Below are positions 21,833 through 33,898 of a stretch of DNA of 64,000 nucleotides, one piece after another (positions within the stretch are counted from its first letter, which is position 1; the number at the start of each line of letters is the position of its first letter). The stretch is from positions 71,047,660 to 71,111,659 of the forward strand of contig NC_092793.1 of NCBI RefSeq assembly GCF_918797505.1, written 5' to 3'. Both the position numbers and the translations under genes were made by a program. Source of the stretch: Bemisia tabaci. Its lineage: Eukaryota; Arthropoda; Insecta; Hemiptera; Aleyrodidae. The notes beneath the pieces are model-generated. The model saw nothing but the letters and a program-made list of their open reading frames with translations. It did no database searches and had not been told where the DNA came from.

Positions 21833-24570
21833 CCAAAAACGGACATGTGCTAACGAGTGTCGAGCGGTAGAGAGGTTCATGCCAAACAAGCGCTTCCAGT
21901 AGTTGGTGAGTAAAGTCACTGCATAAAACATTACAAAGGCTTTCGGTGCTACTTTGCGGAAGCTGTGCTCTCATTAGCGGCTCTGAAAGCTCGTTTCGGG
22001 GAAAGGATGTCGTGCAAAGCCACTCGGAAGAATCAAGGATTTGAAGTTAGTCAAGCGTTTTTGAACCAGTTTCGGATGTAAATCCGAAGAAAACACGGAG
22101 GTGCATTCGGTCGAGTTCGCGCAGAAGAGGTTCACGACAAGCAAAAAATGCAATAAAAGCGTCGTTGTTTGTTATCAACGTCAATTAAGTAATTAAAATG
22201 AAAGGCGACCGCCCCGCGACCTGCAGCTGCGACGCCATGTACACGTTTCGTGTACGACACTTCGCTCACAGCCGCCGCGGCTACTGTAATGCATTCAGGA
22301 CATGTGTAAATTCTTCGATTTAATCGCGAGAAAACATCTTGATGATAGTCTCCCCCTTGAGCCGGCTGAAAGCTACCGTATTTAGCACACTCTTGATGCG
22401 ATGTGGTGATGCATCAAGTTCACGTCGTTGTACCCCTCGTCTGTTTACTATAAATGTCGAGTCTCCTGATGGTTTCCATTTTGGGCAGAGCTCTGGGAAA
22501 CAAGAGATTTTTTAGAGCCGAAAAATCAATGTAAACAGCATGAATTTATAGCGCCCCCCCCCCCCCTCCCCATCACCGATATTGTGCAGCCGCAGCAGAA
22601 TAAGGGTCGGAGGCTTGCTCCTGACGTCAAGATGCACCGGGTGGTATCATAGAAATAGAAATTCAAATCCAAATTTCAAAAAATGAAATCCAAAAAAACA
22701 TATTTTGACGATGTTTATGAGTTTAATGATAGTTATTAAACTCTAATCACGACGAGCTGGAAAACGGTGCGTTAAAACGTCAATCATGCATAAATACGCA
22801 CAACTTGGGAAGAAAATATCGAGGGGTTGTTGAGTGTTATGAACATTTCTAATAAATTCTGGTAGTACCCCAATATATTAGGCTACTAGCCCAAATGTTG
22901 CGGAACTACCACATAATTAATTGGAAATGTCCATATAATCCAACAAGTTGAGGTAGCACCACAATTTTAGGGGATAACCCTTAACCCTTTTTTTCCGTAA
23001 ACACTATAAAATTCGAAGGGATTCTTCGAAACGAATGAGTAGAATTCAAATAATTAATAAATCTATTAAGACAATCTTGATAAATGTGACGAAATATTTA
23101 AGAAGTAAATGTCGAGGTTCTTGTGTGCCTCAGCATAGTTGTGCAGTCATGGTGATACATTCTGCGTTTTCAAAAACGATGTTGGAACTCGGTTGGAAAA
23201 TGAGGTATTGCTTCATTCCCGTTTAACATGTCATTATCTGGAGGATCGTAATTAGAACTGTAATGAACGGAAGAACATTCCTTAATGGATCAGCTCATCA
23301 CCGTGCGGTAGCATATGTAACTTATCTGATAACTTAAGAAATTGTCGGCTATCGGCCTAGTCTTGCCTTTACCTATAGTCGAAGCTTCTCATCTTCGCAA
23401 TCCGTTCGCGTCTCCTTCAAAATTCGGATCATCATTCGTTTTCGAGGGTTATGACTGAATGCAGGAAAAACTACGGACTATACTCCTAGCTGATTTTGGC
23501 CCTAACCAAGAAGTATAGTTGAAAGAACCAGAAAGAAGATCGTATTGATATGGACAAATCAAGCATCAGTGGACGCTGATTCGTAGAAGTATATCGTTAC
23601 GTCAATTTTTTCAATGCTGAAGAATTGAGTCATTCTGTGCAGAAAAAACGTAACAACTTTTCAGTGTTTCTCGGACTATGCAACTTTGTACATATTTTGT
23701 AGCAAAGCGAACGAACGTACGTATCAATAATTTTTCTATAAATTATTAGTAAAAATACGTTTGTCTTAATTGACGATTCCAGCAGGAATTACATTTAACT
23801 ACTTTGCAAAGTGAACACAGAATTATACAATCTGATTGACACTAAAGAGCTCATGCGTTCTTACTGAGGATGGCTTAATCATGCCTGTAAATTACAGTCA
23901 TAGCCCATAGCCATCACTCGTAAACTTGTCAAGAAAACAAAATTGCTCTCTGAGGGCGCCATTCAGTCGTAAAACACGCATTTTGACTCGTGTAGACTTT
24001 TAAATTGACGGCCACAAATCAAAATACTCATCTCTCACTTCTTAGCTAATGTTAGAATTTTTCACTGTACGTTCCATGTTTTACGTAAAATTTTGAAGTA
24101 GAGACGTGCATTGTTGTTTCCTCACGTCTTCAAAAATCCCTCTCTCTTTCCGATCCGCGAATCGCAAGATCCGGCATTTTTCATACCCCTACGCTTTAGG
24201 ATCGCCCAATAAAAAAGACATAAAAAATGCCTTGCAACACAATGGATTAAATCAATGGACGGTCTCAGAGTGTAATTTAATTTTAATAGACTTGACACGC
24301 TTTTCGGTTATCAGGGAAGTAATGTTTCCTTGGATGATAGGCCGTTCGTTGGTATCGTAATCAACTTTCAACACCGACACCACAGTTTTATCTCGGTTTG
24401 GATGATAAACAAAGCTTAATAGTTGCTGCTTTTAGTCTAAAACTGACTGAGATTGTGTTTTGTTTGACGTGATTCCATGCGTGGCAGAGGCACTTCGAAC
24501 CTTCAGTATGCCAATTGCCAATTAGTCACCGCGGGTAATTTTTTTTACATTTGTAACGGTGTTGGAGGAG
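21833..24570. other. No gene seen in 2.7 kb
   Basis: This is the longest stretch without a recognised repeat in the left half. It includes a short GC-rich patch (22200-22280) and a C13 run (22554-22566). Open frames are at most 84 codons and show no recognisable motif. Confidence 0.4.
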
Positions 24571-25008
24571 GTATGTGTTGCATTTCCGGAGTTACCATCC
24601 GGAAGGATCAGTTTAGTTTCAATTTTTCGATACAGTGATGAAGGTAATATCTGCGTTACACATGACGGTGATAATTGAATGTGTTTTGTTTTAAAATGCA
24701 ACTATTGGCACTTTTATAGTTTTTCCTCTCGGTCGTTTTCTTAAATCAAGGAACTTACTCGATAAAATACTAAAATTGTAACAAGTTATGTATGTGTTGC
24801 ATTTCTGGAGTTACCGTCCGGAAGGAGCAGCTTAGTTTCAATTTTTCGATACAGTGATGAAGGTAATATCTGCGTTACACATGACGGTGACAATTGAAAG
24901 TGTTTCGTTTTAAAATGCAACTATTGGCACTTTTATAGTTTTTCCTCTCGGTCGTTTTCTTAAATCAAGGAACTTCCTCGATAAAATACTAAAATTGTAA
25001 CAAGTTAC
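24571..25008 (+). repeat. 219-bp tandem duplication
   Basis: Two head-to-tail units, 24571-24789 and 24790-25008, begin gtatgtgttgcatttc and end aattgtaacaagtta. They differ at only a handful of positions, so the duplication is recent compared with the surrounding repeats. No coding capacity. Confidence 0.9.
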
Positions 25009-25922
25009 CGCTTACAACGCTGCAGAATGATTTATTTTCATTTGGAAACTCCGAACAAACTTTAGGGTCTCTCGATGTTACAAGGTCATGATTTTCTATG
25101 ATCGCGAATAAATCTGCGCGCAATGCGACATTTTACTTTGGTGTGTTTTTTTTAGCATTATTTTTCAATTGATGTGGTTCCAATATTTTAGTGCAGTTTC
25201 TCTACTTCCGGACGATTTTCGATGATCCACCTGATTTTATCAGGCAATGCGATGATATAATCAATTATTGAAGTGTCGAAAATCCCAAATGCCACCGCCA
25301 CCAGGTGTCGCTAAGATTATGCTTATTGTGCCTTACATCATGAGAATAATATGCCTTTACCTCATGAACTTTTTTGAGATGTATTTGTAACTTTTGGTCT
25401 CATTTTTATAGAATCAAGATAATCATCCGACCACCGGATTTTCGTTAAATAATTGGAACAATCAGCCGTTAAAACACCGAAAGACGCTTCGGACTTTTTT
25501 ATTACATACTTTTCGATTCCACAAGCTTTCCTAAAAATATAGCCAAGACAATGACATTTTTGCACAAATTAGGGAGATCAAAATGCTGCAAAACTAACCA
25601 TCTTTCCTTTTCAAGAAGTACAGTGTCTGAAATCTGAGGTCAAGTTTCCCTTACTTTCCTGCTCCCATGCTCTGACAATCAGCGTGGAAGCTATACGCAA
25701 TAAGAAAGCGAGAGACACACATTGTACAGCACCTCATATTAGGATCAAGAAAGGTTGTTTCATTGTTGTTCGAATCCAATTGACAATGTTACGAATAAAA
25801 TCAGTAACAGTTTACTTGGGCGCAATTAACGAGGCTTGCATTAATTCGAGGTGTAAGAGGAACAAGCATACAACCATTAATTAGTGTAATATGCAACGAA
25901 CAATAAGCGAATTTCATTATAA
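25009..25922. other. No gene seen
   Basis: AT-rich unique-looking DNA. The longest frames are under 70 codons. Confidence 0.4.
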
Positions 25923-26786
25923 CGCCTAGATGCAACTATTCGAACTCCACGGATGTCCGTGTTGCATACGCTTGAGACTGAAGGCGTTTTGATTTTTCAG
26001 GCTCTCATCACTTCATCCGCATGCTAGTACGGTGGGCACACGAAAAAACCCTGCCCTTTTTGATTGGAAATTGCCGCTTTCAGGAATCATTCTTATGGTC
26101 ATTAGAAGCCCTTTTAGAAGGGGAAGCACTCTGGGGTCCGTGCAGGAACCAAGATAGCGGCCGATAAAGAAGGCCGCCAAGCGTTTTTTCAGCGCGCTGT
26201 ATCTCGGAAACTACGTGTCCGATTTTCGTTTTCTTGGTCTCGTTTTGAAGCTAAAATGCTTTTACAGAAGTCTATCTCATTAGTTTCTTTGCCTAAGGCA
26301 TACGTGAATGGTCATTAGGAAAATTTTGAAATTTCACCCAATTTTCAAGAGCGTTTAATTATTTAACACGCGAGAAAATGACTTTTTTGCCTTAAGTAAC
26401 GGCGATGGGAAATTATCTAACATTTCATTTGATACCACAACAGTTTTTGCCGCGGCCCAGCGCGTTGAACTGCGAGAATCCTAATGACAGAGCATCTTAA
26501 TCCTTCGTTACCAAAAAAAAAACATTCACTACGCACAAGTACTTGCACGCATGCGTAGGATACGGCAAGGTGCTGAAAATGATGAGTATTGCAACCAGCC
26601 GTGCCCAAGAAATAGTTATCTTCGTAGTATAAACAAAGAATGGAAGGTGATTTGTTATCTTACAAATACTCGCAATACAGCCTGCGCCGTGGGTGAACGG
26701 GAAAGTGCCTGGAGAGCTAAAACTGCTTCACTCAAGTGTGTATGCAACACGGACATCCGTAGAGCTCGAATAGTTGCATCCAGGCG
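25923..26786. mobile_element. Inverted-repeat element (family S), 864 bp
   Basis: The left terminus reads cgcctagatgcaactattcg, then ctccacggatgtccgtgttgcatac. The right terminus is its complement (gtatgcaacacggacatccg..cgaatagttgcatccaggcg). Arms are about 50 bp. The interior (26030-26470) is unique-looking with no transposase frame. A solo arm occurs at 35972-36018. No target duplication is evident. Confidence 0.7.
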
Positions 26787-28460
26787 CCACTGAAACATCG
26801 ACGTATTGGGCACGCTTTCGAAAATTGCATGATTAATAAGTTCGATTGATTAGATTTTTAATCCCGATCTTCTTTTCTTTTCTTTTTTTGTTTCAGGATG
26901 TTCGGAAACCAGTGATCTCATCTTTATTTATTATAATGACATAATCCTCAGTTTTTGTGAAGGAGGATAGCAGCGTATTGCCCCTCGTCTTGTTTAATCA
27001 AAGGCTGTCATTAAGGTAAGCGTTTGACTATTTTGCACCTCGTGTATTCGTCAGGAACTCATCAAACGTGCAATTAATTATATCAATTAGAAAACCCTAA
27101 GAAGTCAAGGAATTTTGGCAAAAGTTACAAGGGCGTTTTGCCACCGTAAGAAAAATCAGGGAATTTTGACTTTTTCTATACTACGTGCACAGTTGGTGAC
27201 GTATGATTTTTCTGTGTTTACCGAAGGAATCATTTGAATTTTTTTAAATGATCGCCCCACCCTTCCGCTTTTGCGGAAGTGAAGCTGTCGCATCGCTCAT
27301 TTTCTCTTGGGAGCAGGTGTGTGGGTGAGAGGCAAGTGCAAAAATTATCGAGGACTATTGTGGGGCTTCCGAGCCAGTGTGAGTCACGAGTTTAAACGAT
27401 AACACCCATGAGCAATGCGGCAGTGGAACTGCCAAGAAAGTAATTTTCGGAATCATAGTCAATGACTCTCCTCAAACTGCATGAGTAATAGGAAGCAAAT
27501 GCCACCACCCATAGCTTTGAGCCAAGTTCCAACCTTATCTTAAAAATCACGGGAATGCTACTTTGGCTGGTGCTGGAATTTCCACAATTTCGTAAGATCG
27601 GAGCAAAAAATTGCATGATAACTGATTTCTGAAGGAAATGTAAGATTATGAGGCCATAACTACCGTCCTGAGGAGAAACGCCGTATGAACATTTGATTGT
27701 TGCCAAATTTCCCTGGATAAAACAATCATTTAATGAGAAAAGAACCTACACGTCTGAAAAGTCTCCAAGTATGAACACTTCTGAATTGCTGAACGCTTAT
27801 TTTTTTCAAACAGAAGAATTTCTGATTTAAAACCTATTCCATAATAATCGAAAAGTTCTTGTTCCCTGCTTGATTTCGTACTTAGATTAATAAAATCTAG
27901 GTGATCAAGTTAGGGAGGCTTTTCGATCCGCTACCCCCTCTATCTCGGAAGCGTCCATAATTATCTGTAACCTCTAGTCTAACGCAAATTTTTTGTCCTT
28001 CTGCCATTTAAAGTCAAAACGTGCCGAATCAAGTGCTAGTGTGTGGTCGGCGTGTTTTCCTTACTTTTCGCCTAAAATTTAAAGTGATACACTTGGAAAA
28101 ATGAAGAATGAATTTGTACCTGGGTTTTTATTATTTAGCTGAAATAATCGTTGATAAACCGTGCCAGATGTTCTAACTGCCGTCACTTTACGGGGTTTTA
28201 AAATTGATCGCATACGTTTAAGGTCGTAAGTAAGATAAGATAAATAAAGTGTCATAAACATATAAAAATAATGAAATTGAAAAATGTTGCATGGTAATGA
28301 ACGTCACGGTACTCAGTTCAGAGGTTAGAACAACTGCCGTGATTGATGTATATATACTTTATGGAAACAGAGGTTGATTAATTAGTGCTCTGAACAATTC
28401 ATACGAATGCTTACCTGCACCTGCATATTTCACCGTCGATAGGTGGTATTGTAAATGGCG
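26787..28460. other. No gene seen; one family B arm
   Basis: A family B left arm lies at 27660-27750 (ctaccgtcctgaggagaaacg..ttgttgccaaatttccctgg) with no right partner. Weak 'tcagggaattttg' phrases like family M lie at 27100-27170. Otherwise no match. Confidence 0.4.
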
Positions 28461-29065
28461 CCTGTGGGATAATTATTGAAATTTATAGACAAAACTATAT
28501 TCAAAAAAGATAAGGAAGAAATGGAGCGATCCTACAGGCTGAAACGAGTGGTTTCTATAGCAGGGTATCTACAAGTCCGAATTTTCCGGAAGTAGTATTG
28601 ACTTTTTAAGGGCGGTCCGGAAGCACTGAAAAAGTGCGGAATTTCCACAAGAAAGTCCGGATTTTTTTTTTCATTTTTTGTCATTTTTGTTGCAATTTGA
28701 GCGAGAAATTCAAATTTTTAAAATTTTTGAAATTTTTCTAATTTCATCAAATGGAGGTACTGAAAAAGTACTGAATTTTTCAGTTGAGAAGGTACTGAAT
28801 TTCTTGGTAATGTACCGAAGAAGTATTGTAAAAGTACTGATTATTGGCCAGCCTGTTTTAGTAGACATTTTGCTATAGGCTAAGGGTTGACTAGGGCTAG
28901 GGTTAAAATGGTTGACTAACTACATGGTCCCTCTTGGATTTTCGTTGGTGAGCCCAATCACCTAGGTAGCCACTTTGTCCAGTGCAACCACCCGCTTCCA
29001 CCATAGGATCGCTCCAGTTTCTCTTTGTGTATGGCTTTATCCATCAACTTCAATAATCAGCCCGC
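28461..29065. mobile_element. Family H element split by a family A MITE
   Basis: The left arm (ataattattgaaatttatagacaaaac..gatcctacaggctgaaacgagtgg) runs to 28560 and the right part resumes at 28873, ending caataatcagcccgc. The intervening 312 bp is an A element with its own duplication, so H was present before A inserted. Confidence 0.8.
28561..28872. mobile_element. Family A MITE, copy 6, nested in family H
   Basis: Ends cagggtatctac / gtagacattttg, with the perfect 6-bp duplication ctatag. The right end has mutated while the duplication is intact. Confidence 0.85.
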
Positions 29066-29579
29066 GGGGCCAGCACTGAATTTGGAATGTTTTCCGTTGA
29101 GATGTCGCTAAAGTAACGGTCACTCTTTTCTTCGTCTCGCAACGATTTCCGCTCATCTTAATGAAGCGAAAAATTGTTTACAATGAGCGAAATTATCCGC
29201 CCGGTCGAAGGGAAGACTTGAAAGTGAAACAAATTAGTAATGAAACATTTTCATTACCATTCCGGTCTCCGAAAATGTTTAGAAACCCGGAGGAAGCGGT
29301 CGACGGCGCCGGAGTCCTTTCACTTCCTCTCGATCGATGAGTCTTGAAGCCGTTGAGCGTCGCGGCGCGTCGGTCTCGGCCGAAAATTTGCATGTCAATG
29401 CAACGGAGCGGTGACACCTGAAACAATGAGGGTCAACAACTCGGCGCAAACTGCAAAGAAACCGTCGGTTCCTTTCTCATCGCGCGCGCGGCGCGCGTCA
29501 CTCTCGTACTCGCTCATTCATCATTGTTTCATTCATTTCTTCGCACGGTCCTTCTCCGGTTTTTGCTCAATGCCTAATG
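29066..29579. other. No gene seen
   Basis: CpG-rich parts at 29280-29380 and 29480-29510 (cgcgcgcggcgcgcg). No supported open frame. Confidence 0.4.
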
Positions 29580-30761
29580 CTGCCGTGCTAGCGAAGAGAG
29601 CAGTAAGTGTCTTTTCGAAATCGAATTTCCTTTAAAATTCGTCTAAACTCTTTTAGATAAAATCACTACAATTGCTGAAACAGCAAAATTAATCTTAATT
29701 GTATCAAAACGAGACCTATGAGCAAGCCGCAAGTGCGCAAAAAAAGCGAAGAGTGCAGTAAGTTTCTTTTCGAAATCGAATCTCCTTCAAAATTTGTCTC
29801 TTTTAGATAAAACCCCCTGAAATTGCTAAAACAGTAATATTAGTCTTAATCGTATCAAAATGAGACCTATGAGGAAGCCGCAAGTGCGCAAAAACTAGCG
29901 AAGCGAGCAGTAAGTTTCTTCACGAAATCGAATTTCCTTCAAAATTCGTCTAAACTCTTTTAGATAAAATCATTGAAATTGCTGAAGCAGCAAAATTAAT
30001 CTTAATCGTATCGAAATGAGACCTATGAGAAAGCCGCAAGTGCGCAAAAAATGGCGAAGAGAGCAGTAAGTGTCTTCACGAAATCGAATTTCCTTTAAAA
30101 TTCGTCTAAATCTTTTAGATAAAATCTCTGAAATTGCTAAAATAGCAAAATTAATCTTAATCGTATCGAAATGAGACCTATGAGCAAGCCGCAAGTCGCA
30201 AAAAATAGCGAAGAGAGCAGTAAGTTTCTTTTCGAAATCGAATTTCCCTTCAAAATTCGTCTAAACTCTTGTAGATAAAATCACTGAAACTTGCTAAAAC
30301 AGCAAAATTAATCTTAATTGTATCAAAACGAGACCTATGAGAAAGCCGCAAGTGCGCCAAAAATGACGTAGTTTCAGGCAAAACAGCAGTAAGTGACAAT
30401 ATTCCTCCAGAGAGCAATTGGAAACAGTGCTTTCAAGTGAAGTGCCGCCCTCCTCTGCGCATTTCCAACCTGAGAATGCGTTTGTTGTGTGTCCAAAACG
30501 CAACGACGAAAGCATGCAGAAGATAGCACTTACGGCTGTCTTGCCTAACAATAACCTAACATGAAAATGAAAAACACCTTGAAATAAAATCAGTGGATTC
30601 TTAATCACCCAAACTGCTTCTAGGAATCTTTTGGACGATTAGTGGCAAGTTGACAAAGAACTGAGGCTTCTTTCAGTCAAATTTTCCTGTCAGGAACTAA
30701 TGAGCTCGGCTTCTCAAAACTTCATTTTTTGCACTTACTGCTCTCTTCGCTATCACGGTAG
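29580..30761. mobile_element. 1182-bp inverted-repeat element containing a tandem array (family K)
   Basis: Left end CTGCCGTGCTAGCGAAGAGA then gcagtaagtg; right end, inverted, ctaccgtgatagcgaagagagcagtaagtg. Perfect 4-bp duplication aatg on both sides. The first ten bases equal the start of family B, and the duplication length is the same. The interior is a five-unit tandem array (29591-30395), then unique sequence (30396-30735) with a second inner inverted pair (ggcaaaacagcagtaagtg at about 30377 and cacttacggctgtcttgcc at about 30526). No transposase. Confidence 0.8.
29591..30395 (+). repeat. Tandem array, five units of about 154 bp
   Basis: Units start gcgaagagagcagtaagt at 29591, 29746, 29898, 30054 and 30208, and the array fades near 30395. 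Each unit reads 'cgaaatcgaatttcctt', 'ttttagataaaatc', 'gctaaaacagcaaaatta', 'gagacctatgag' and 'aagccgcaagtgcgc'. The unit start is the same phrase as the element terminus, so the array is a repeated terminal segment. Confidence 0.9.
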
Positions 30762-30877
30762 AATGGTGGAATCTCGGAGGCGCTTTGCAGTGCACTTTTC
30801 CACCTATTAGATAGGTCAACAGTCGACAAAAGGGTGATCACTGTTGCAGCCTCATGCATAATTGTCCGCACGGAAGT

Positions 30878-31769
30878 CAGGGCCGGATTTAGGGGGTGGC
30901 CGCATGGGCCGCGGCCATGGCGGCAAATTTTGCAATTTCTTTAAATGTAGGTATAAAGAAAAATCGGATTCCGAAAAAAAATTACAAACGGGAAAAGGTG
31001 ACAAAATCTCTCATTTCCTGAGAGTATATCTCTAATTTTGTCGACTTTCTGTGATACAATAGACAGCACCTTTAATTAATCGAGTTAAAACTAAGAGAGA
31101 AACCGAACACGGAATTTGGCCTGGAACGACGCGGCGCAGAGAGCAATGATGACGAGAACTTGAGATGAAAAGGAGAAACCCTCGGCGCGGCGCGGACGTC
31201 GGCATGTTACACCTATTAGCGCCTACAAGACTGCATGAATACTTCACACATTGCGTCCCAGACAGTGCAGTCGCTGCGGTCAGCAGCGGGCGGCGTGAAA
31301 CGCATAGCGCCTACAAGACTGCATGAATACTTCACGCATTACGTCAAACACAGTGCGTGCAGCAGCGGTCGGCCTGCAACGCATAGCGCACACAAGACTG
31401 TAGGAATACTTACGCATTGCGCCAAACATAGTGCGGTCAGCGCGGTGCGGCGGCGAAAGTTAAAATTATTAAACCACTTTTATGTTTGTCCTCTCATAAT
31501 TTTTTCGTTCATTTCGTATGAATGGAGGACCTTGTCCACACTGAGATAGGTTTACGGAACTTAACTTTCGCGCCAAGTTCCGTGAACTTTTGCTAATAGT
31601 GTTGACAGGGCTTTCGCAAAAAATGTGTCCAACACGAGTAAACGCGTCTTATGCACCCCTCCCCCTCCGGCACGTTCAATTGATGGTTTTTATTGATGTT
31701 TCAAAACGCATGAGGAGGGGCGGCAAAATACAGGCGGCCATGGGCGGCAAGTAAGTAAATCCAGCCCTG
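30878..31769. mobile_element. hAT-like non-autonomous element, 892 bp, carrying a minisatellite
   Basis: Left end CAGGGCCGGATTTAGGGGG; right end, inverted, CAGGGCTGGATTTACTTACT. Flanks acggaagt and acagaagt are an 8-bp duplication with one mismatch. Both subterminal regions contain ggccgc / catgggc phrases. No transposase frame remains. The GC-rich minisatellite at 31217-31452 is inside. Confidence 0.8.
31217..31452 (+). repeat. GC-rich minisatellite, three units (79-88 bp)
   Basis: Units start tagcgcctacaagactgca at 31217 and 31305, and tagcgcacacaagactgta at 31384. Each continues with gaatacttcacgcattgcg and a CAG/GCG-rich tail. Related units recur at 37532-37715. Confidence 0.85.
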
Positions 31770-31937
31770 ACAGAAGTGTTGAATCTCCGAAAGCAAAAGT
31801 TTTCTCATAAGTCGCTTTGAAGCCTGGAGGGTCTTTCTTTGTCTTTGGTCCATTCGTAGTTTTTCAGTGCAGAAAGTGTCGCTTTCGATTGGTCGACGAA
31901 TGTTAGTGTATCATGAAGCTCTCAATAGCCGTAAATA

Positions 31938-32103
31938 CACGGCAATAACAACTTAGCGCTGCGTTCTAACACTTAAGGTATAAAAAAGCGCCAACTGCAG
32001 GCAGTAGGGCTGAACCCTAAAGCTGTAGCGCCCAGCATCACTGCCTTTACTTGACGCTATTTTACCTTAAGTGTTAGGGCAACGCTAAGTTGCTTTTTCC
32101 GTG
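31938..32103. mobile_element. Family G palindromic element
   Basis: Starts cacggcaataacaacttagcg and ends cgctaagttgctttttccgtg. Inner arms are ctaacacttaaggtaaaa-like on both sides. 166 bp. The flanking dinucleotides (ta / ca) differ. Confidence 0.65.
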
Positions 32104-33177
32104 CAAACATACACTCCCATTAATTAATCGATAGGAAAAAACGTATGCCTACCGTCTCACCACGGGCTTACTGGTCTGGCTACACAAAAAGTTCAAAAAT
32201 CTAAGTTGGGAAGTTTTTAAATTTGTTAAATATAGCGTATTTATCAAGAAATATAGGATCAAACATGGGCAGTGTTTCGAAAAATTGCTTGTTGTATCAA
32301 GCCAAGCCCAAGATCAGTTCAGTTACTGAAAACATGTTCCATTAGTAAAGCTCCTCATTTCTTCTCTAGCTCCCCAAATTTTATGACACATCAAGTTGAG
32401 ATGTGACGTCAGAGATTTTAAGCTGACAATCGTCGATGTTGTAAACGGCGAGCGTTGATGCATCAACCGAACTGATGACTTGTTCAAATCCGCAATTCTA
32501 TTAATCCTCGAGATCGTCTCAAGTTTTTATCGCTTTTCGATACGGATCGAAACGCCTTCATAATCGTCGGCTAGGCAATTCTCGACGCATCAGTTAACTT
32601 CATTTGAAAAGATCACGATTTCATTTGGGAGCACGTAACTAACAATCGCTATCCTACGATCTTCGATCCAGACTAGAATGCCCTCTATTCGAGAATACGT
32701 ATTTAAGTGCCAACGTAATAATAAAAACTATGAATACTACCGTTAAAGACTACTCGCGCTCTTTTTTTGTGCATACCTCTCGAACTTGATATTTATTCCC
32801 CCACGCACATGTTTGTTTTATATTTTTATTTATTTATTTTTTCAAGTAATTCGTTTATGGTCAACTTCTTTTCCGGAGAAGCGAATAAAAAAAAATCGTT
32901 TGATTTCTTAAGTAATTTCTCACAGTGAGCGTTACGTAATTCAATGGGGGATGCAAAGGCTTTATAAAGGGGGCGGGGGCTTTGCTAATGGACGTACTGA
33001 TACGTTACGTTATGCACCAGCTTTTTTAAAGTAGCCCTATTGGCGCTGCCCGTGTCATTGAGGCTCGATTACAGCCGCAATTTTTCACTCAACGGGATGC
33101 GAGTGAAGAAGCAGACCCTTTTCCGCATTACCCCTCGGTACCCACTGTCGGGCACGGCGTAGACCTTGACGCCAATT
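32104..33177. other. No gene seen
   Basis: Unique-looking AT-rich DNA, with no repeat match and no open frame above 60 codons wholly inside it. Confidence 0.4.
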
Positions 33178-33431
33178 CCGCCGTTTTAATGGGAAAACGC
33201 CGTATGAACATCCGAGGGTTGCCGAGTTTCCTTCAATAAAGCGTTTATTTTTGAGATACCTCATGTTTGTATTCACTTGAAATTTTCAAATAGTTTAGAT
33301 GTGATCGCGAATAGAATCCTTTGAAAAATTCGAAGAGGAATATGCGCAAATTTCACTGAAAATTCGTATTTTATGAAAGGGAATTTGGCAACGTCTGGAG
33401 GCTTGTACGGCGTTTTGCCTAAGCACGGCAG
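33178..33431. mobile_element. Family B MITE with aatt duplication
   Basis: Starts ccgccgttttaatgggaaaacg and ends tgcctaagcacggcag. Flanks are aatt on both sides. A CpG-dense patch follows (33440-33690). Confidence 0.8.
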
Positions 33432-33898
33432 AATTGCATCTGGTTTTCCGGCGCGGTGATTGGTGGATGACGTCGTCGGCTGTTGTGTCGGCCGGGCAGC
33501 ATTGATCGGGCATGAAATTCTTCGATCATTGGACGTTTATGTGCCGGGCTGGAAAGGTCAAAGCCGCCGTCGTCCCGCCGTCCCGCTGTTGTCCTGCCGT
33601 CTGTGACGTTGTCGCGTCGTCGTTTGCCCAAGGGGCCTTGACACAGTCCGTTCCGTTCCCGACTCCTGCTCGCCGCCCTCCGCCGCACGGTGGATCGAGT
33701 CAATAGGAGTGGTCGAACAAAATTTGGAAATTTTAAACGCTTATAACTCCGTTTATACACAAATTTGAGGATCTAAAAGTGGTTTCATTGGTTTCCTCGT
33801 GAAATTTTCTTTCAATAGCACCCCTCGAAATTTAAAAGTGACGAAATAAACATCAAAATTTGCAGTTTGGGTCAAAAATTTCATGTCCGACCTCTCTA
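33432..33898. other. No gene seen; CpG-dense patch
   Basis: Positions 33450-33690 are GC-rich with repeated gtcgtc / ccgccg triplets. Stop-poor frames on both strands are explained by composition. Confidence 0.4.

Noticed and set aside
29591..30395. Regular array considered as a CRISPR
   Set aside because: The units are about 154 bp and repeat along their full length with no short repeat/unique spacer pattern, in an insect-type genome.
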